DNA of 64,000 nucleotides from Liolophura sinensis (taxonomy: Eukaryota; Mollusca; Polyplacophora; Chitonida; Chitonidae): positions 21,559,608-21,623,607 of the forward strand of contig NC_088300.1 of assembly GCF_032854445.1 (NCBI RefSeq). The letters run 5' to 3'. Under the pieces are notes generated by a model, which did not search any database, was not told where the DNA came from, and worked only from the letters and a program-made list of their open reading frames with translations. Position 1 is the first letter of the stretch. Each line of letters begins with the position of its first letter. The position numbers and the translations under genes were made by a program. Positions 49,126 to 55,814 of the stretch are shown one piece after another.

Positions 49126-51187
49126 GGGGGGGTCTCGCATTGACTTGTACATGTAGCCTAATTCTTCAACCTTTTCAGCCGCCTCTGCAGCTAGTATTAT
49201 GAAACATTCTGAGAGAACTATGGAGAGTAGAGAAAATAATTTACACATTTTATGAATCTTGCGTCTTTAACGACACTAGCAAATTATTTTTAAGGTCATT
49301 TTCATAAGAATTCTGTGCATACATTCCACTTTAATGGTTTAAAAGGTTGCAGATGTATAGTAGTTTTGTCAGATTCTTGCTGGTAGAAATTCTCCAAACA
49401 CCACTAACAGTTTGACTTTATCTCTATATGTGTATGCAGGTTTTCTGACAGCTGTCCTCCAGAACCAGGCTCGCAAAAAGAACATCTCCGTGGATTCTCT
49501 GAGCTTTGACTTCAGGATCCAGAAGGTGGACAATGAGGAGAGCCTGACCAACATAAGAGAGGAACACTCAATAAAGGAGGTGGCCTTCCAGGTATAATTA
49601 CACTGTGCTACCTCCCATTACAGCAGATCTGTGTTCATACTGTGTACAAGTGATGTGACAATAACTGGTTCCTAATGACCACCTCTCTACTTCATGTACT
49701 GTGCATGTACAAGGTAATGATATTGTAATGGAAGAAAAATCTTTCCATTGGTATTCTGTATGGTTAAAGCTTTACATTATTTAAACTTAGCAAATGGCTT
49801 TTTAACCCCTTTGTTTTATAGTTTGTGAGGATCTTACCCTTTGAATGTGATACACCATTTCGTAGATACATGTATAAAACACAGCAGCCATAAGGAACGG
49901 GAGAGGTGTGAAGTATATCACAGGCAGTCCTGTTTTAAGCTTCACGTTCTACCATGTCACAAGAATTACACAGGCTTTTTTCCAGATAGTTTATGTTATA
50001 TTCTTTCAGTTTTCTCTTATATTCTGTTAGTTTAATGTCATCCTTATTAGTTTAATGCCGTCTTGTCAGTGTAATGTTATCTTCTGTCAGTATAATGCCA
50101 TCTTCTGTTAGTGTAATGCCATCTTCTGTCAGTATGATGCCATCTGCTATAAGTATGATGCCATCTTCTATATGTATGATGCCATCTTCTGTCAGTATAG
50201 TGCCATCTTGTCAGTGTAATGCCATCTTCTGTACATATGATGACATCTTCTGTCAATGTAATGCCACCTTCTATAAGTATCATACCATCTTCTGTCAGTA
50301 TAATGCCATCTTCTGTCAGTATAGTGCCATCTTGTCAGTGTAATGCCATCATCTGTACATATGATGACATCTTCTGTCAATGAAATGTCATCTTCTGTCA
50401 GTGTAATGCCATCTTCTGTAAGCATAATGCCATCTTCTGTCAGTGTAATGCCACCTTCTGTAAGTATATTGCCATTTTCAGGTTGATGCCATGCTATGTC
50501 AGTATAATGCCATACCCAGTCTAGCTGTCTGTGTACTGATCACATGTGTTGTGTTATTTTGCAACAGGGTAACTCACCCCCAGAGGATGGGGTCCTGGTA
50601 TTTGGTCTAGTCCTGGACGGGGCGCGCTGGGACGTCCACGCTGGCGTGTTGAGAGATTCCTTCATGGGACAACGCTTTTGTTGGCTCCCCGAGATACACT
50701 TTGTCCCTGTAAAGGTCAGTAAAATAGCTATGAAAAAGCAAAGTAAACATGTACAGACATATCCTAGTACCTATTAGATCACATTTCTCCAGGGACCAAG
50801 GTGGCTGAGGTGTTTGAGGTGGCTAGCGTGCCTGCATGGCGCAGTGATCCAAGAGCCTGGATCCATAATGCTGGCCACTGTTGTATATGTGAAATACTTT
50901 CACATAAAGTAAATAAATAAAACAAAATAAATGAAATAAATAAATAAATCAGTTTTCTCCATTGTTATTTACAGATGGAGGCATCAACAGAGACTAGTGG
51001 TCGGCAGGATAAGAAAAATAAGACTGTGTACCAATGTCCACTGTACAGGACCTCTGCTAGAACAGGCACTCTGTCTTCTACAGGCCACTCCACCAACTTT
51101 GTCACTGCGGTTAGTTTGCCTTCTGACCAGCCTCCCAACTTCTGGATCATGAGGGGCGTGGCACTGCTCTGTCAGCTGGATGAATAA
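1..51187 (+). CDS. Axonemal dynein heavy chain, C-terminal ~1,800 residues (DNAH14-like), 5' end outside window
   Basis: This is an ATP-driven motor subunit of ciliary or flagellar dynein arms. Exons read from GT/AG borders and frame: (1-14), 521-682, 1228-1428, 2005-2186, 2649-2757, 2867-2993, 4204-4298, 4911-5070, 6027-6158, 6584-6679, 7271-7411, 7880-8094, 8788-8906, 9716-9827, 34745-34866, 35149-35278, 36025-36139, 37011-37147, 38809-39304, 40003-40251, 41768-41992, 42414-42624, 43013-43121, 43502-43729, 44444-44641, 44992-45185, 46554-46738, 47611-47831, 48343-48559, 49440-49591, 50568-50714, 50975-51187. Intron phases agree at every junction except exon 4/5; exon 11 also breaks frame. 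Visible family motifs: [46 protein letters not shown], and the ending [12 protein letters not shown]...[11 protein letters not shown] then TAA. Heavy chains are usually about 4,000-4,600 residues, so roughly 40% is here. The DNAH14 assignment rests on remembered similarity around AAA4 and the stalk and is tentative; membership of the axonemal heavy chain family is certain. Confidence 0.95.
2005..7411 (+). CDS. Dynein exons for the stalk: coiled coil 1, microtubule-binding domain, coiled coil 2
   Basis: Eight exons (2005-2186, 2649-2757, 2867-2993, 4204-4298, 4911-5070, 6027-6158, 6584-6679, 7271-7411) encode the antiparallel stalk. Coiled coil 1 is rich in Glu, Lys and Gln (exons 4-6: [14 protein letters not shown], then [19 protein letters not shown]). 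The globular microtubule-binding part follows ([57 protein letters not shown]). Coiled coil 2 returns as [14 protein letters not shown] and [17 protein letters not shown]. At the exon 4/5 junction the frame is off by one base (see findings). Introns here hold one SINE (3331-3522) and part of an inverted-repeat element family. Confidence 0.92.
3331..3522 (-). repeat. tRNA-derived SINE, family 1, near full length
   Basis: Read on the - strand, the head has an A-box-like TGGCCAAGGTGGTCAGCATG and a B-box-like GAGTTCAAGTA. The body contains CATGCTGGCTTCC, and the tail is AAGTGAAATATTCTTGAATAC followed by a (AAATAA)-rich end. The same body recurs at more than ten other places in the window. It lies in the dynein intron 2994-4203. 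Confidence 0.75.
3811..4020. mobile_element. Degraded copy of the 49157-type MITE-like element
   Basis: Shares GAAGCATTCTGAGAGAACTA, AGTGACACAAACAAAT and ATAAATTCCACC with the copies at 49157 and 41105. The ends are decayed. Lies in dynein intron 2994-4203. Confidence 0.5.
7880..9827 (+). CDS. Dynein exons for first part of AAA5
   Basis: Exons 7880-8094, 8788-8906 and 9716-9827 encode the start of AAA5: DDKLAG...GDTLVSAAA, then [17 protein letters not shown], then [20 protein letters not shown] and [13 protein letters not shown]. The [11 protein letters not shown] stretch is the family signature of AAA5. Exon 7880-8094 is 215 bases, one short of the 216 needed between its phase-0 borders. 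Reading straight through hits TGA within the exon; the conserved sequence resumes in the next frame after about base 7957. The final exon ends with AAG and a GTAGGA donor, which opens a 24.9-kb intron. Confidence 0.9.
9828..12299. other. Start of the large dynein intron, no gene recognised
   Basis: AT-rich sequence with short ORFs only. No protein family, RNA gene or well-defined repeat was recognised. Confidence 0.6.
12300..12525 (+). repeat. tRNA-derived SINE, family 1, diverged
   Basis: Contains the family segments GGAGCCTCTCGCCAATGCAG, TACGTGGTAAGGTCTGTCGG, CATAATGCTGGCTATCGTCA and AAGTGAAATATTCTTGAG, in head-to-tail order on the + strand. The B-box region is damaged. Confidence 0.7.
12955..14660. 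repeat. Cluster of ~350-bp units: three direct then two inverted copies
   Basis: A unit marked by GGTGTC(A/T)AAACCGCC, GAACATTCCAT(C/T), AAATATGGGG and CCCAAAATGACCCAGATATA starts near 12976, 13290 and 13645 on +. It reappears in reverse complement with GGCAGTTTTGTCACCAGA near 14080 and 14432. The whole makes an imperfect palindrome of about 1.7 kb in the large dynein intron. No coding potential is seen. It could be a non-autonomous transposon cluster. Confidence 0.75.
15547..15670 (+). repeat. SINE family 1 tail fragment
   Basis: Carries TTTTCTCCCACCTGATACTG, GGTGAAATATTCTCCATCA and CACCAATCAAATGAAT. This is the 3' half of the element only. Confidence 0.6.
17186..17293. mobile_element. Short MITE-like element, same family as 56793
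   Basis: Ends are CTTCAACCTTTTCA and, inverted, TGAAAAGGTTCAAG. The interior GCCCTGAAATTGGTGAATCC corresponds to the reverse complement of the copy at 56793-57013. It is about 108 bp, so one side of the interior is deleted. Confidence 0.65.
19225..19605 (+). repeat. tRNA-derived SINE, family 2, near full length
   Basis: The head has A-box-like GTGGCCTAATGGTTAAAGCG and B-box-like AGGATTAAGCCCTG. The body contains GATACTTGTTGCTGCC, GTATAATGTAACTGGGTAGG and CACACACCTAATGACTCCTG. The tail is ATATGAATGAAAAATTGTTA...TTAAACCCCAAGCATTCATT. Confidence 0.8.
20578..22824 (-). CDS. Class A (rhodopsin-like) GPCR A, two exons, DRY motif changed to DCY
   Basis: A seven-transmembrane receptor of about 366 residues, nested antisense in the dynein intron. 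Exon 1 is 22824-22056 (ATG at 22824; donor GTATGT); exon 2 is 20909-20578 (acceptor TTGCAG). The phase-1 junction falls at Gly 257 of CWTPTG. Features seen: N-glycosylation site at N6; TM2 SLALAD with Asp 78; ECL1 Cys 102 and ECL2 Cys 180 for the usual disulfide; MGWN near 167-169 as in adenosine, S1P and cannabinoid-type receptors; CWTP in TM6; NPLIY in TM7; a CCRC motif in the tail suitable for palmitoylation. The DRY site reads D126-C127-Y128, so the G-protein-coupling Arg is missing. An alternative acceptor at 20936 would give nine more residues but breaks the match with GPCR B. The ligand is not predictable. Confidence 0.87.
21770..21902 (+). repeat. SINE family 1 tail fragment with AAAT-repeat end
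   Basis: Contains CACCATAATGCTGGCCGCCA, GTCAAATATTCTTC, CGTAAAACACCAATTAAAT and a terminal (AAAT)n. It sits about 15 bases beyond the open frame that extends past the first exon of GPCR A, within that gene's intron. Confidence 0.7.
23190..23880. repeat. ~64-bp minisatellite between the two GPCR genes
   Basis: The unit has GTTGTTCACCTTGCTGCTCG, AACAGTTTCTTGCCTTCC and a pyrimidine run. GTTGTTCACC occurs at 23413, 23477, 23541 and 23607, with older variants on both sides. It begins about 370 bases upstream of the ATG of GPCR A and is strongly pyrimidine-rich on +. ORFs through it are repeat shadows. Confidence 0.85.
25612..25950 (-). repeat. tRNA-derived SINE, family 3, sharing its tail with family 2
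   Basis: The + strand begins with (GAGT)n, then GCTTGGGGTTTAACGTCGTA, CAACAATTTTTCAGTCATAT, GAGCCATTATACTGATACGG, and ends in the complement of a B-box (- strand GGATCAATCC). The A-box end is missing. The tail half matches the tail of family 2 in reverse complement, but the body is different. Confidence 0.75.
27528..27840 (+). repeat. tRNA-derived SINE, family 2, head internally deleted
   Basis: Same body as the copy at 19225: CAGTGGCCTAATTGTTAGAG, GGTACTTGTTGCTGCC, GTATAATGTGACTGAGTGGG, CACACACCTAATGACTCTTC and a tail with GAAAAATTGTTAAATATGAC. The B-box region of the head is missing. It ends about 90 bases from the last codon of GPCR B. Confidence 0.75.
27932..29573 (-). CDS. Class A (rhodopsin-like) GPCR B, two exons, paralogue of GPCR A
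   Basis: A receptor of about 357 residues. Exon 1 is 29573-28751 (donor GTAAGC) and exon 2 is 28182-27932 (acceptor TTCTGTAG), joined in phase 1 at the Gly of CWVPTG exactly as in GPCR A. The start is the first ATG after an in-frame stop at about 29621; a TTG further upstream is not needed. Features: N-glycosylation sites at N6, N15 and N23, AIAD in TM2 (Asp 91), intact DRY at 139-141, MGWN after TM4, CWVP in TM6, NPIIY in TM7, and CCSC in the tail. The tail is much shorter than in GPCR A. The shared KIPYIKRR after NPxxY and the shared intron show tandem duplication. The MGWN pattern points to the adenosine/S1P/cannabinoid-like branch, but the ligand is unknown. Confidence 0.9.
28366..28530 (-). 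repeat. SINE family 1 copy in the GPCR B intron
   Basis: The + strand shows TTTATTTGATTGGTGTTTTA, CTCAAGAATATTTCACTTAT, CCAGCATTATGGTGGAAGGA and GAGGAAGCCAGCATGAG. The element is antisense on + and so lies in the same direction as GPCR B, inside its 28183-28750 intron. Confidence 0.75.
29574..34744. other. Region upstream of GPCR B to the end of the large dynein intron
   Basis: One SINE at 31042-31300 and a G run at about 34660. The promoter of GPCR B is expected right of 29573. The final bases before 34745 (TTTGTCCCTAG) form the dynein acceptor. Confidence 0.55.
31042..31300 (-). repeat. SINE family 1, near full length
   Basis: The + strand reads TTGATTGGTGTTTTACTCTG, GGCGGCCAGCATTATGGTGG, GGAAGCCAGCATGGGC and GAGAGGCTCCTGGGTCATTG in order. 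This is the best-preserved copy in the window, though the tRNA-like head is decayed after 31275. Confidence 0.8.
34745..37147 (+). CDS. Dynein exons for the rest of AAA5 and the strut (buttress) coiled coil
   Basis: Exons 34745-34866, 35149-35278, 36025-36139 and 37011-37147. The first continues directly from the exon before the large intron (GPVLLK joined to [16 protein letters not shown]), as in other heavy chains, so the intron is genuine and not a chimeric join. The reading then gives [37 protein letters not shown], a charged helix from [18 protein letters not shown] to LNKTEG, and [16 protein letters not shown]...ARMKYLP. The donor after 34866 (GTTCGA) is weak. The donor edge of exon 36025-36139 has been copied downstream into a tandem array. 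Confidence 0.93.
36140..36730 (+). repeat. Diverged ~46-bp tandem array copied from the exon 16 donor edge
   Basis: The exon ends CTGAACAAAACAGAAG before GTAAGG. Downstream, CTGAACGAGACAGAAAG followed by GTAAGCC recurs with donors at 36284 and 36330 (46 bases apart). More decayed versions follow at about 36350-36720, in which CTGAAC-, CTAAAC- or CTGTGAC-type starts and -TAAGCC ends remain recognisable. Each clear copy keeps a usable 5' splice site. Confidence 0.7.
38040..38842 (+). repeat. 85-bp tandem array copied from the exon 18 acceptor edge
   Basis: The unit is intron end (TTCTGTTTGTCAG) plus the first ~33 coding bases of exon 18 (GTAGCCACACGAGG..., through ...TACTTTGTC) plus a spacer rich in TGTACATGTACCTG. 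Near-perfect copies start at 38554, 38639, 38724 and 38809, each 85 bases apart. Older copies are visible at about 38057, 38182, 38290, 38361 and 38475. The last copy is the real exon start. Most of the array is free of stops in at least one + frame because of the repeat, which creates long but meaningless ORFs. Confidence 0.9.
38809..44641 (+). CDS. Dynein exons for AAA6 region and linkers
   Basis: Exons 38809-39304, 40003-40251, 41768-41992, 42414-42624, 43013-43121, 43502-43729 and 44444-44641. The large first exon begins [19 protein letters not shown], carries a Ser/Thr/Pro/Arg-rich insertion of about 50 residues, then reads [20 protein letters not shown]. Later landmarks are [87 protein letters not shown] and [20 protein letters not shown], all in canonical order. 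Every intron phase matches. The acceptor edge of the first exon is repeated upstream in an 85-bp array. Confidence 0.95.
40425..41245. mobile_element. 49157-type MITE-like element apparently split by ~600 bp
   Basis: The left part (CCTAATTTTTAAATCTTTTC...AAACATTCTG) is at 40425-40480. The right part (TTTATGAAGCTTGCATCTTT, ATAAATTCCACCAAACAAG, CTAAAAGGTTGAAC) is at 41105-41245. The sequence between, which begins with a strong hairpin at 40484-40540 and includes a tRNA-like B-box (GGGTTCCAATCC, ~40950), looks like later insertion. Confidence 0.4.
40484..40540. repeat. Perfect-core inverted repeat (hairpin)
   Basis: A 13-base perfect stem (CAACAGTTGATTC at 40496-40508 with GAATCAACTGTTG at 40516-40528) around a seven-base loop. 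It extends to a 25-base stem with three mismatches. Confidence 0.8.
41440..41520 (+). repeat. SINE family 1 tail remnant
   Basis: AGGTGAAATATTCTTCAATA followed by AACACCAAATAAATAAA. A short remnant in the dynein intron 40252-41767. Confidence 0.5.
42755..42862 (+). repeat. SINE family 1 tail fragment
   Basis: GCAGATGGCCGTGGGATTCC, CATCATAATTCCTG, AAGTGAAATATTCTAGAGTA and ACACCAATCAAATAAATGAA in tail order; lies in the dynein intron 42625-43012. Confidence 0.65.
43875..43965 (+). repeat. SINE family 1 tail remnant
   Basis: TTTCCTCCCGCCATAATTCA and AAGTGAAATATTCTTATAAA followed by an AATC-rich end; lies in the dynein intron 43730-44443. Confidence 0.5.
44088..44222 (-). repeat. SINE family 1 copy, internally deleted
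   Basis: AATTGGTGTTTTACACTGCA, AGAATATTTCACTTATATGA, GGAGGAAGCCCATGGCCATG and CTGCGCTAGCACATTAACCA. The last part corresponds to the A-box side of the tRNA head. The middle of the body is missing. Confidence 0.6.
44992..51187 (+). CDS. Dynein exons for the C-terminal domain, with stop codon
   Basis: Exons 44992-45185, 46554-46738, 47611-47831, 48343-48559, 49440-49591, 50568-50714 and 50975-51187. The sequence runs [54 protein letters not shown], a Gly/Ser-rich linker (GSGSTSGG), [56 protein letters not shown] and the terminal block ending ALLCQLDE with TAA at 51185-51187. This is the standard C-terminal domain of axonemal heavy chains. The intron between the first two of these exons is made of two splice-site-containing tandem arrays. 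The intron at 49592-50567 carries a 22-bp minisatellite. Confidence 0.95.
45100..46085 (+). repeat. 132-bp tandem array copied from the exon 25 donor edge
   Basis: The unit is the last ~85 coding bases of exon 25 (GAGAACGC...TTCAGGCAATGGCAG...) plus the donor and ~45 intron bases. CAG/GTAAGG donors occur at 45186 (real), 45318, 45450, 45714 and 45846; the copies expected at 45582 and 45978 have the GT changed to GA (GGAAAGG). Spacing is 132 bases, a multiple of three, which is why a 293-codon open frame runs on the - strand through the array. The last copy is truncated at 46085. Confidence 0.92.
46086..46600 (+). repeat. 92-bp tandem array copied from the exon 26 acceptor edge
   Basis: The unit is GTTGTAG, then GTCAGGTAAGACAAATGATG... 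(the first ~55 bases of exon 26) and a spacer with TGTGTGTTAGTTACCTG. Starts are at 46180, 46272, 46364, 46462 and 46554 (the real exon); the third interval to 46462 is 98 because of a six-base insertion. A partial older copy begins near 46086. Copies before the last read into TAG within the spacer if used as exons. Confidence 0.92.
49093..49132. repeat. (GT)n joined to a run of 24 G
   Basis: ATGTGTGTGTGTGTGTG is followed by about 24 consecutive G in the dynein intron 48560-49439. Other G runs occur near 26310 (about 13) and 34660 (about 14). The exact lengths of such runs are unreliable in assemblies. Confidence 0.8.
49157..49355. mobile_element. MITE-like element, related ends, different interior
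   Basis: The left end CCTAATTCTTCAACCTTTTC matches the other elements; the right end has TAAAAGGTTGCAG. The interior (AAACATTCTGAGAGAACTAT, TTTTATGAATCTTGCGTCTT, TTTTCATAAGAATTCTGTGC) recurs at 3811-4020 and 41105-41250. Confidence 0.6.
50036..50515. repeat. ~22-bp minisatellite in the dynein intron 49592-50567
   Basis: More than 20 variants of AATGCCATCTTCTGTCAGTA with alternating GTCAGT, GTAAGT, GTACAT and ATAAGT joints. The GTCAGT and GTAAGT joints are donor-like, which may matter for splicing but is untested. The array ends about 50 bases before the acceptor at 50567. Confidence 0.85.
50793..50960 (+). repeat. SINE family 1, short form with tRNA-like head
   Basis: The head reads CCAAGGTGGCTGAGG...GGTGGCTAGCGTG. 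It jumps to CATAATGCTGGCCACTG and GTGAAATACTTTCACATAAA, then an (AAAT)-rich end that reaches within about 14 bases of the acceptor of the last dynein exon. Much of the body is deleted. Confidence 0.6.
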
Positions 51188-51400
51188 ATACCCTGATTTG
51201 AACAGTGGGGATGATTGTCAGTTTGTGGAACAAACCTGTCTAATCTGAGGGATAGAACACTTCCATCAACTGAAAATTCTGTGTCAAGGGAAACACAACA
51301 CACAACCCTTTCTTTCATTTGAGGGGCATTGGCCTTCTGTATGAAAGCATGTCATGTTTAGGGTGGTGCGCAACCTAATAAGTAATTAGAAGTAAAACCT

Positions 51401-51585
51401 AATAAATAATTAGAAGCGTACCACAGAAATAAAAGTTAAAGTGACCTTTATCGAGACCAAGCTTTTGTGCAAAGTTCTACTTGTCAAGATAGCTTTGTAC
51501 ATATATTGTTCCATCCTGTCCTGGTTCACAGATGTGCCTTCTGCATATGCTCCCTTGTATTTGTTATAAACTACACCTGAATAAA
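51401..51585 (+). promoter_or_regulatory. Candidate poly(A) signals of the dynein gene
   Basis: AATAAA hexamers occur at 51401-51406, 51428-51433 and 51580-51585, that is 214 to 393 bases after the stop codon. Any of them would give a short 3' UTR. Which one is used cannot be told from sequence alone. Confidence 0.45.
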
Positions 51586-51861
51586 GCTTACTACTGTATA
51601 TCTTGCTAAACCTTGCCCAAAGGTTCATGTAGAGTTCTGTCATGTTGAATTGTGTGTGGACGTGCAGTCAGTACTCAAATAGAATTTGCTCGTTATCTTA
51701 CATTCATACAAATCTAATAATCCATGCCTTGTTATTGGAAACATAGTCGCTCTGAACCACCAGTATTTGAATGCGGTAGTACATGCTTGAATGTATATTT
51801 TGATGGCAATATAGACAGTAGATTAGAATTCGTCTACTTATATGTATATATGTATATTTAT

Positions 51862-52058
51862 ATAGTGCATGACACTGTATTATATGGTGCATGACACTGT
51901 ATTATATGGTGCATGACACTGTATTATATGGTGCATGACACTGTATTATATGGTGCATGCCACTGTGTTATATGGTGCATGCCACTGTATTATATGGTGC
52001 ATGCCACTGTGTTATATGGTGCATGCCACTGTATTATATGGTGCATGCCACTGTGTTA
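51862..52058. repeat. 22-bp minisatellite after the dynein gene
   Basis: About nine copies of TATATGGTGCATG(A/C)CACTGT with very low divergence; later copies share a GACACT to GCCACT change, showing local expansion of one variant. Confidence 0.9.
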
Positions 52059-52337
52059 TACTGAGTTTATCCCTGCTCCAGTGACGAGTTATCTTCATTC
52101 ATGTGTTGCTGCATATACACACTCTATTTCCATGTATAATGTGATCGACATGTGTGGTGTTGTTGTACGAGTTGAGTGACCCAAGATAATTGGAGTGTGC
52201 ATGACTACGTGTACATGTATTTGACAGTGCAACCAGAATGTGGCATCTTTATATGCTGTGTACATGTATTTTACATACATTGTAGTCCTGGCCAGTATTC
52301 ATGAAACTCTGTTCAGGTGATGTGATATGTATCTACT

Positions 52338-52386
52338 GTAATTCTTCAACCTTTTCGCAAGTTTTGTTGCAAGGTGTTAATTCAAG
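52338..52386. mobile_element. End fragment of the CAACCTTTTC MITE family
   Basis: TAATTCTTCAACCTTTTCGC is present with no matching inner part or opposite end. Probably a relic in the region after the dynein gene. Confidence 0.4.
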
Positions 52387-52614
52387 GTAACATCTAACCA
52401 GTGCTTCAGGTCATATCCATCTTGTGCCTTTATCCTGGATATATTTTGGTAATAATATGTAATAAATGTACAGTTAACATATACTATGATGTCTGTCCTG
52501 TTGTTGACCCTGAATAAGTAGTATGGATTTGTCTTCCTTTGATATATGTGTAGTTTGCCTCTACAACATTGAGAACTGTACACAAGTAATGAGATGTGCT
52601 TGTAGTGTACTGGC

Positions 52615-52872
52615 TGATATTTTTACATTCCGTCCATGTATCTAACATAGAAAAATGTCTAGTATTAATAAGATGTGCCTCTATATTGTGTGATATTTTT
52701 ACATTCCGTCCATGTATGTAACATAGAAAAATGTCTAGTATTAATAAGATGTGCCTCTATATTGTGTGATATTTTTACATTCCGTCCATGTATGTAACAT
52801 AGAAAAATGTCTAGTATTAATAAGATGTGCCTCTATATTGTCTGATGTTTTTATATTCTGTCCATGTATTTT
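52615..52872. repeat. 76-bp tandem repeat, three copies plus a partial
   Basis: TTTTACATTCCGTCCATGTA, AACATAGAAAAATGTCTAGT and AATAAGATGTGCCTCTATAT recur with starts near 52621, 52697 and 52773. The last copy decays after 52850. Confidence 0.85.
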
Positions 52873-53925
52873 TTTCTCAAATGCTTACTATTTTTTTGTT
52901 GGCCAAAGTTAGAGGCAATATCTGAAATTTTTGGCACAAATCCAATCAAATTCATGCAGGTACACATACACTGCAATGTATGAGCCGAATATTTACTGAG
53001 AGTTAATAATTAGCTATTCTTGGTGAATACAGAGAACATGATTTTATTTGAGCAGCAAATATGGACATAATCAGCTGTCTGGTACAGCCTGTTGAAGAAG
53101 TCAGAAGGTATTCATTGAGGTATATGCCATGTTAAACTATCAATTCTCTATCATTTTTATGTCTGTGTTTTGCTGATGTAAGGTTTGTATGTGTTAAACA
53201 AACTTTGTTGTATTCAGCTGGTAACTTAATGCTGCTGTATTAAAAGTGTCTTCATCCACAAATGGACTGTGATAAGGAGTTTTAATACCGTTATGTGGGT
53301 GTTTATTTTACCTTGATATATTGTCATGGTCACATTGCGATTACTGCTGATTATATAGTTTGTTACATTTGGATTATTGTCAGTTGGAAAAAAAAAAACC
53401 TAAACTACCAGAACTACTGAGTGTCTGTTCTTTGTTGGTATTTTGCAATACTTTAATAATGTGCTTTCATGCCCTTGATCATAATTTAATAGCCATATTG
53501 GTTATTCTTGCTGCAGAGATTGTACACTCCACCAGTCTTCCTGATTAGATCCGACTTCATTGAAGCATTATTGTTATATTTTCCTGGGCCTGAATCAGCT
53601 AAGCTATCCTTGAACCAAGTTGTTTGTAATTACCATGACAACCCAATCAACACAGCCTCACTACCTTTGATCTGGGTCTGGATTACAGGATGTTCCAACA
53701 GTCTCAGATAAATGACTGTCTTGGCACTTTCTTGCTCAGCATAAGAGAATAGGTAATGTACTGGTCAACCTCCATGGTGTCTATACTTTAACAGTGAGGA
53801 TGCATCATGAATATGTCAACATTGAGACTTGGATGCCACAAGATATGACTAAAATAATTTGGACCCAAGGGTCAAAACCATGTCCTACAATGAACACGGA
53901 CGAAAATACATTAAATAAATATGTA

Positions 53926-53931
53926 TTTATT
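53926..53931 (-). promoter_or_regulatory. Possible distal poly(A) signal for the RGS gene
   Basis: TTTATT on the + strand is AATAAA on the - strand, 1.9 kb after the RGS stop. A nearer variant (ATTAAA, 55735-55730) lies only 80 bases after the stop. Either is possible, and the choice decides whether this gene has a short or a long 3' UTR. Confidence 0.25.
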
Positions 53932-55814
53932 AATTCATAATAAACTTTGATTTGAACAAGAATCAGTAATTCTAAGATGAAAACACTACCAGTACAAGAT
54001 GTTAATACTGTTGTCACAAATAAATACATGTATATTTATAGAAGTGTTAAACACAGACAAGTGGAGGTTTCTTCTATATATCACAGATTATACTTAATAC
54101 ATAAAACTTCTGCTCCAGGAGGAGTACCACTTTTAACAAGACAGAAAAAAAAAGCAAAACAAGGAGATTCAGAGAACGTATGAAGATTTGGTCAAATACA
54201 CAATCTTGTATGCATTAGTGTCAATGCTCGAGACTGATCAATATTACCCTAATAACTAAACAGAAAGGTAAATGTACAGCTGAAGCTTTCCTCAGAATAT
54301 ATGTACATGTACAGAAGTCAAAACCAACAATGTTTGTAATGACAATAATTCAAGGCTACATCCTTTAGAGATGTGCCACTCACAACATCACTATGATGTC
54401 CGCTCACAAACTTCAGTTTACATCTAGCTGATATCTTGATACAAAAAATGAGGCAAATGCGTTAGAATATGTTCCATCAACACAAACAAAAAATTTCAGA
54501 CAAAAACAAATATTTGACTTCTCTTTTCTAATTCAACCTACATACCTACAAACTTAAAGGAAACCGTCGATATTTTTAAACAGTATTCTGTTAACAAGTC
54601 CTATGAATGGCTGTCCTTTGAACAATATAAAAATTTACACATGTACATTATCGGGCCTACATGTAAACCCTTGGTGGATTAAAAATGAATATAGGCAGTT
54701 TATATAAACTCAATGAGATAAAATGTTCTGCACTACAGATTGGTCAGTGTCATCTAGACAAATTCAAATTTCAGTCTGGAAACAACACTGGAAACAACAG
54801 TGACTCAGCAGTTACCACCACAAATCGGCCTACACACAATACCACAAATTACCTTCTTAGTATCTCCATGATATGAAATCAAAACAAACAGCAGGTATAC
54901 ACATGATGTGAGAATCTACTGCCATGAACATACATATAAAGCACTGGATCCAGAAGATGGGAAAGCCCTTGACATTTTTTTCCCCAATTCCTCCATCTCT
55001 TTGAAATATAGTTCCAGTTAAACTTACTCCATCAAGTCAAATGTAATAATTTGGCAAACGGTTAAACAATTTACATACATGTAGTCAGTTTACCCATAAT
55101 ATAATATTCATTGTTTGGCAAAATAAGGAAATACACATATGTAAAATAAAATAAAACTAAACAGTAAAATATATCACAACTCCTTGTTGCAATAATTACA
55201 TGTATCTTTTCTTACATGCCCATGTTTATATGAAACATTCAAACCTAATCTTTCATAACTGAAGCTATCACTTCATTTATATTCAGCCTAGCTAACCTCA
55301 TATGTTCCGCTACATATACATCACGATGCATGCCATTCATTAACTTGTTTAACACAATGTAGGATTAAGTACCCTGTATTCCTCTTACATACACAACAAT
55401 GCAACACCTTAATTCTATTTCAAAGGAATATCTATAATTTAAAAGTCACCTCACAGCCGAAACTCAATGACAACTATCTTAAAGGATCAAAGTTCAACAT
55501 GATGAAATTTCAAATGAATTTATCCCTATAATGTATGAAAAAATTGAACTATATGTATAATTTGTTAAAATAAATATTAATATCCTTAGTTTACTTTCAA
55601 GCTACTGGCGCAGTTATGTACAAGTCAGCAACATGAGATTCCCACAGTGACATTCCAGTATCATATTTCATTATGTACAACACACTTCCGAAATGAAACA
55701 CTACAAATTTATCTGCATCACAATGGATGTTTAATATGGAAAAAACTAAATTCACAACAGAAATTTTCACATAGTTCGACTGCAGCAAGCACATTGTAAA
55801 ATTCTGCGTTAAGA

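Larger units (their letters stand above)
51188..55814. other. Region between the two convergent genes
   Basis: Contains the dynein 3' UTR, two minisatellites (51862-52058, 52615-52872), a MITE end and AT-rich sequence likely to include the RGS 3' UTR. No other gene was recognised. Confidence 0.55.
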
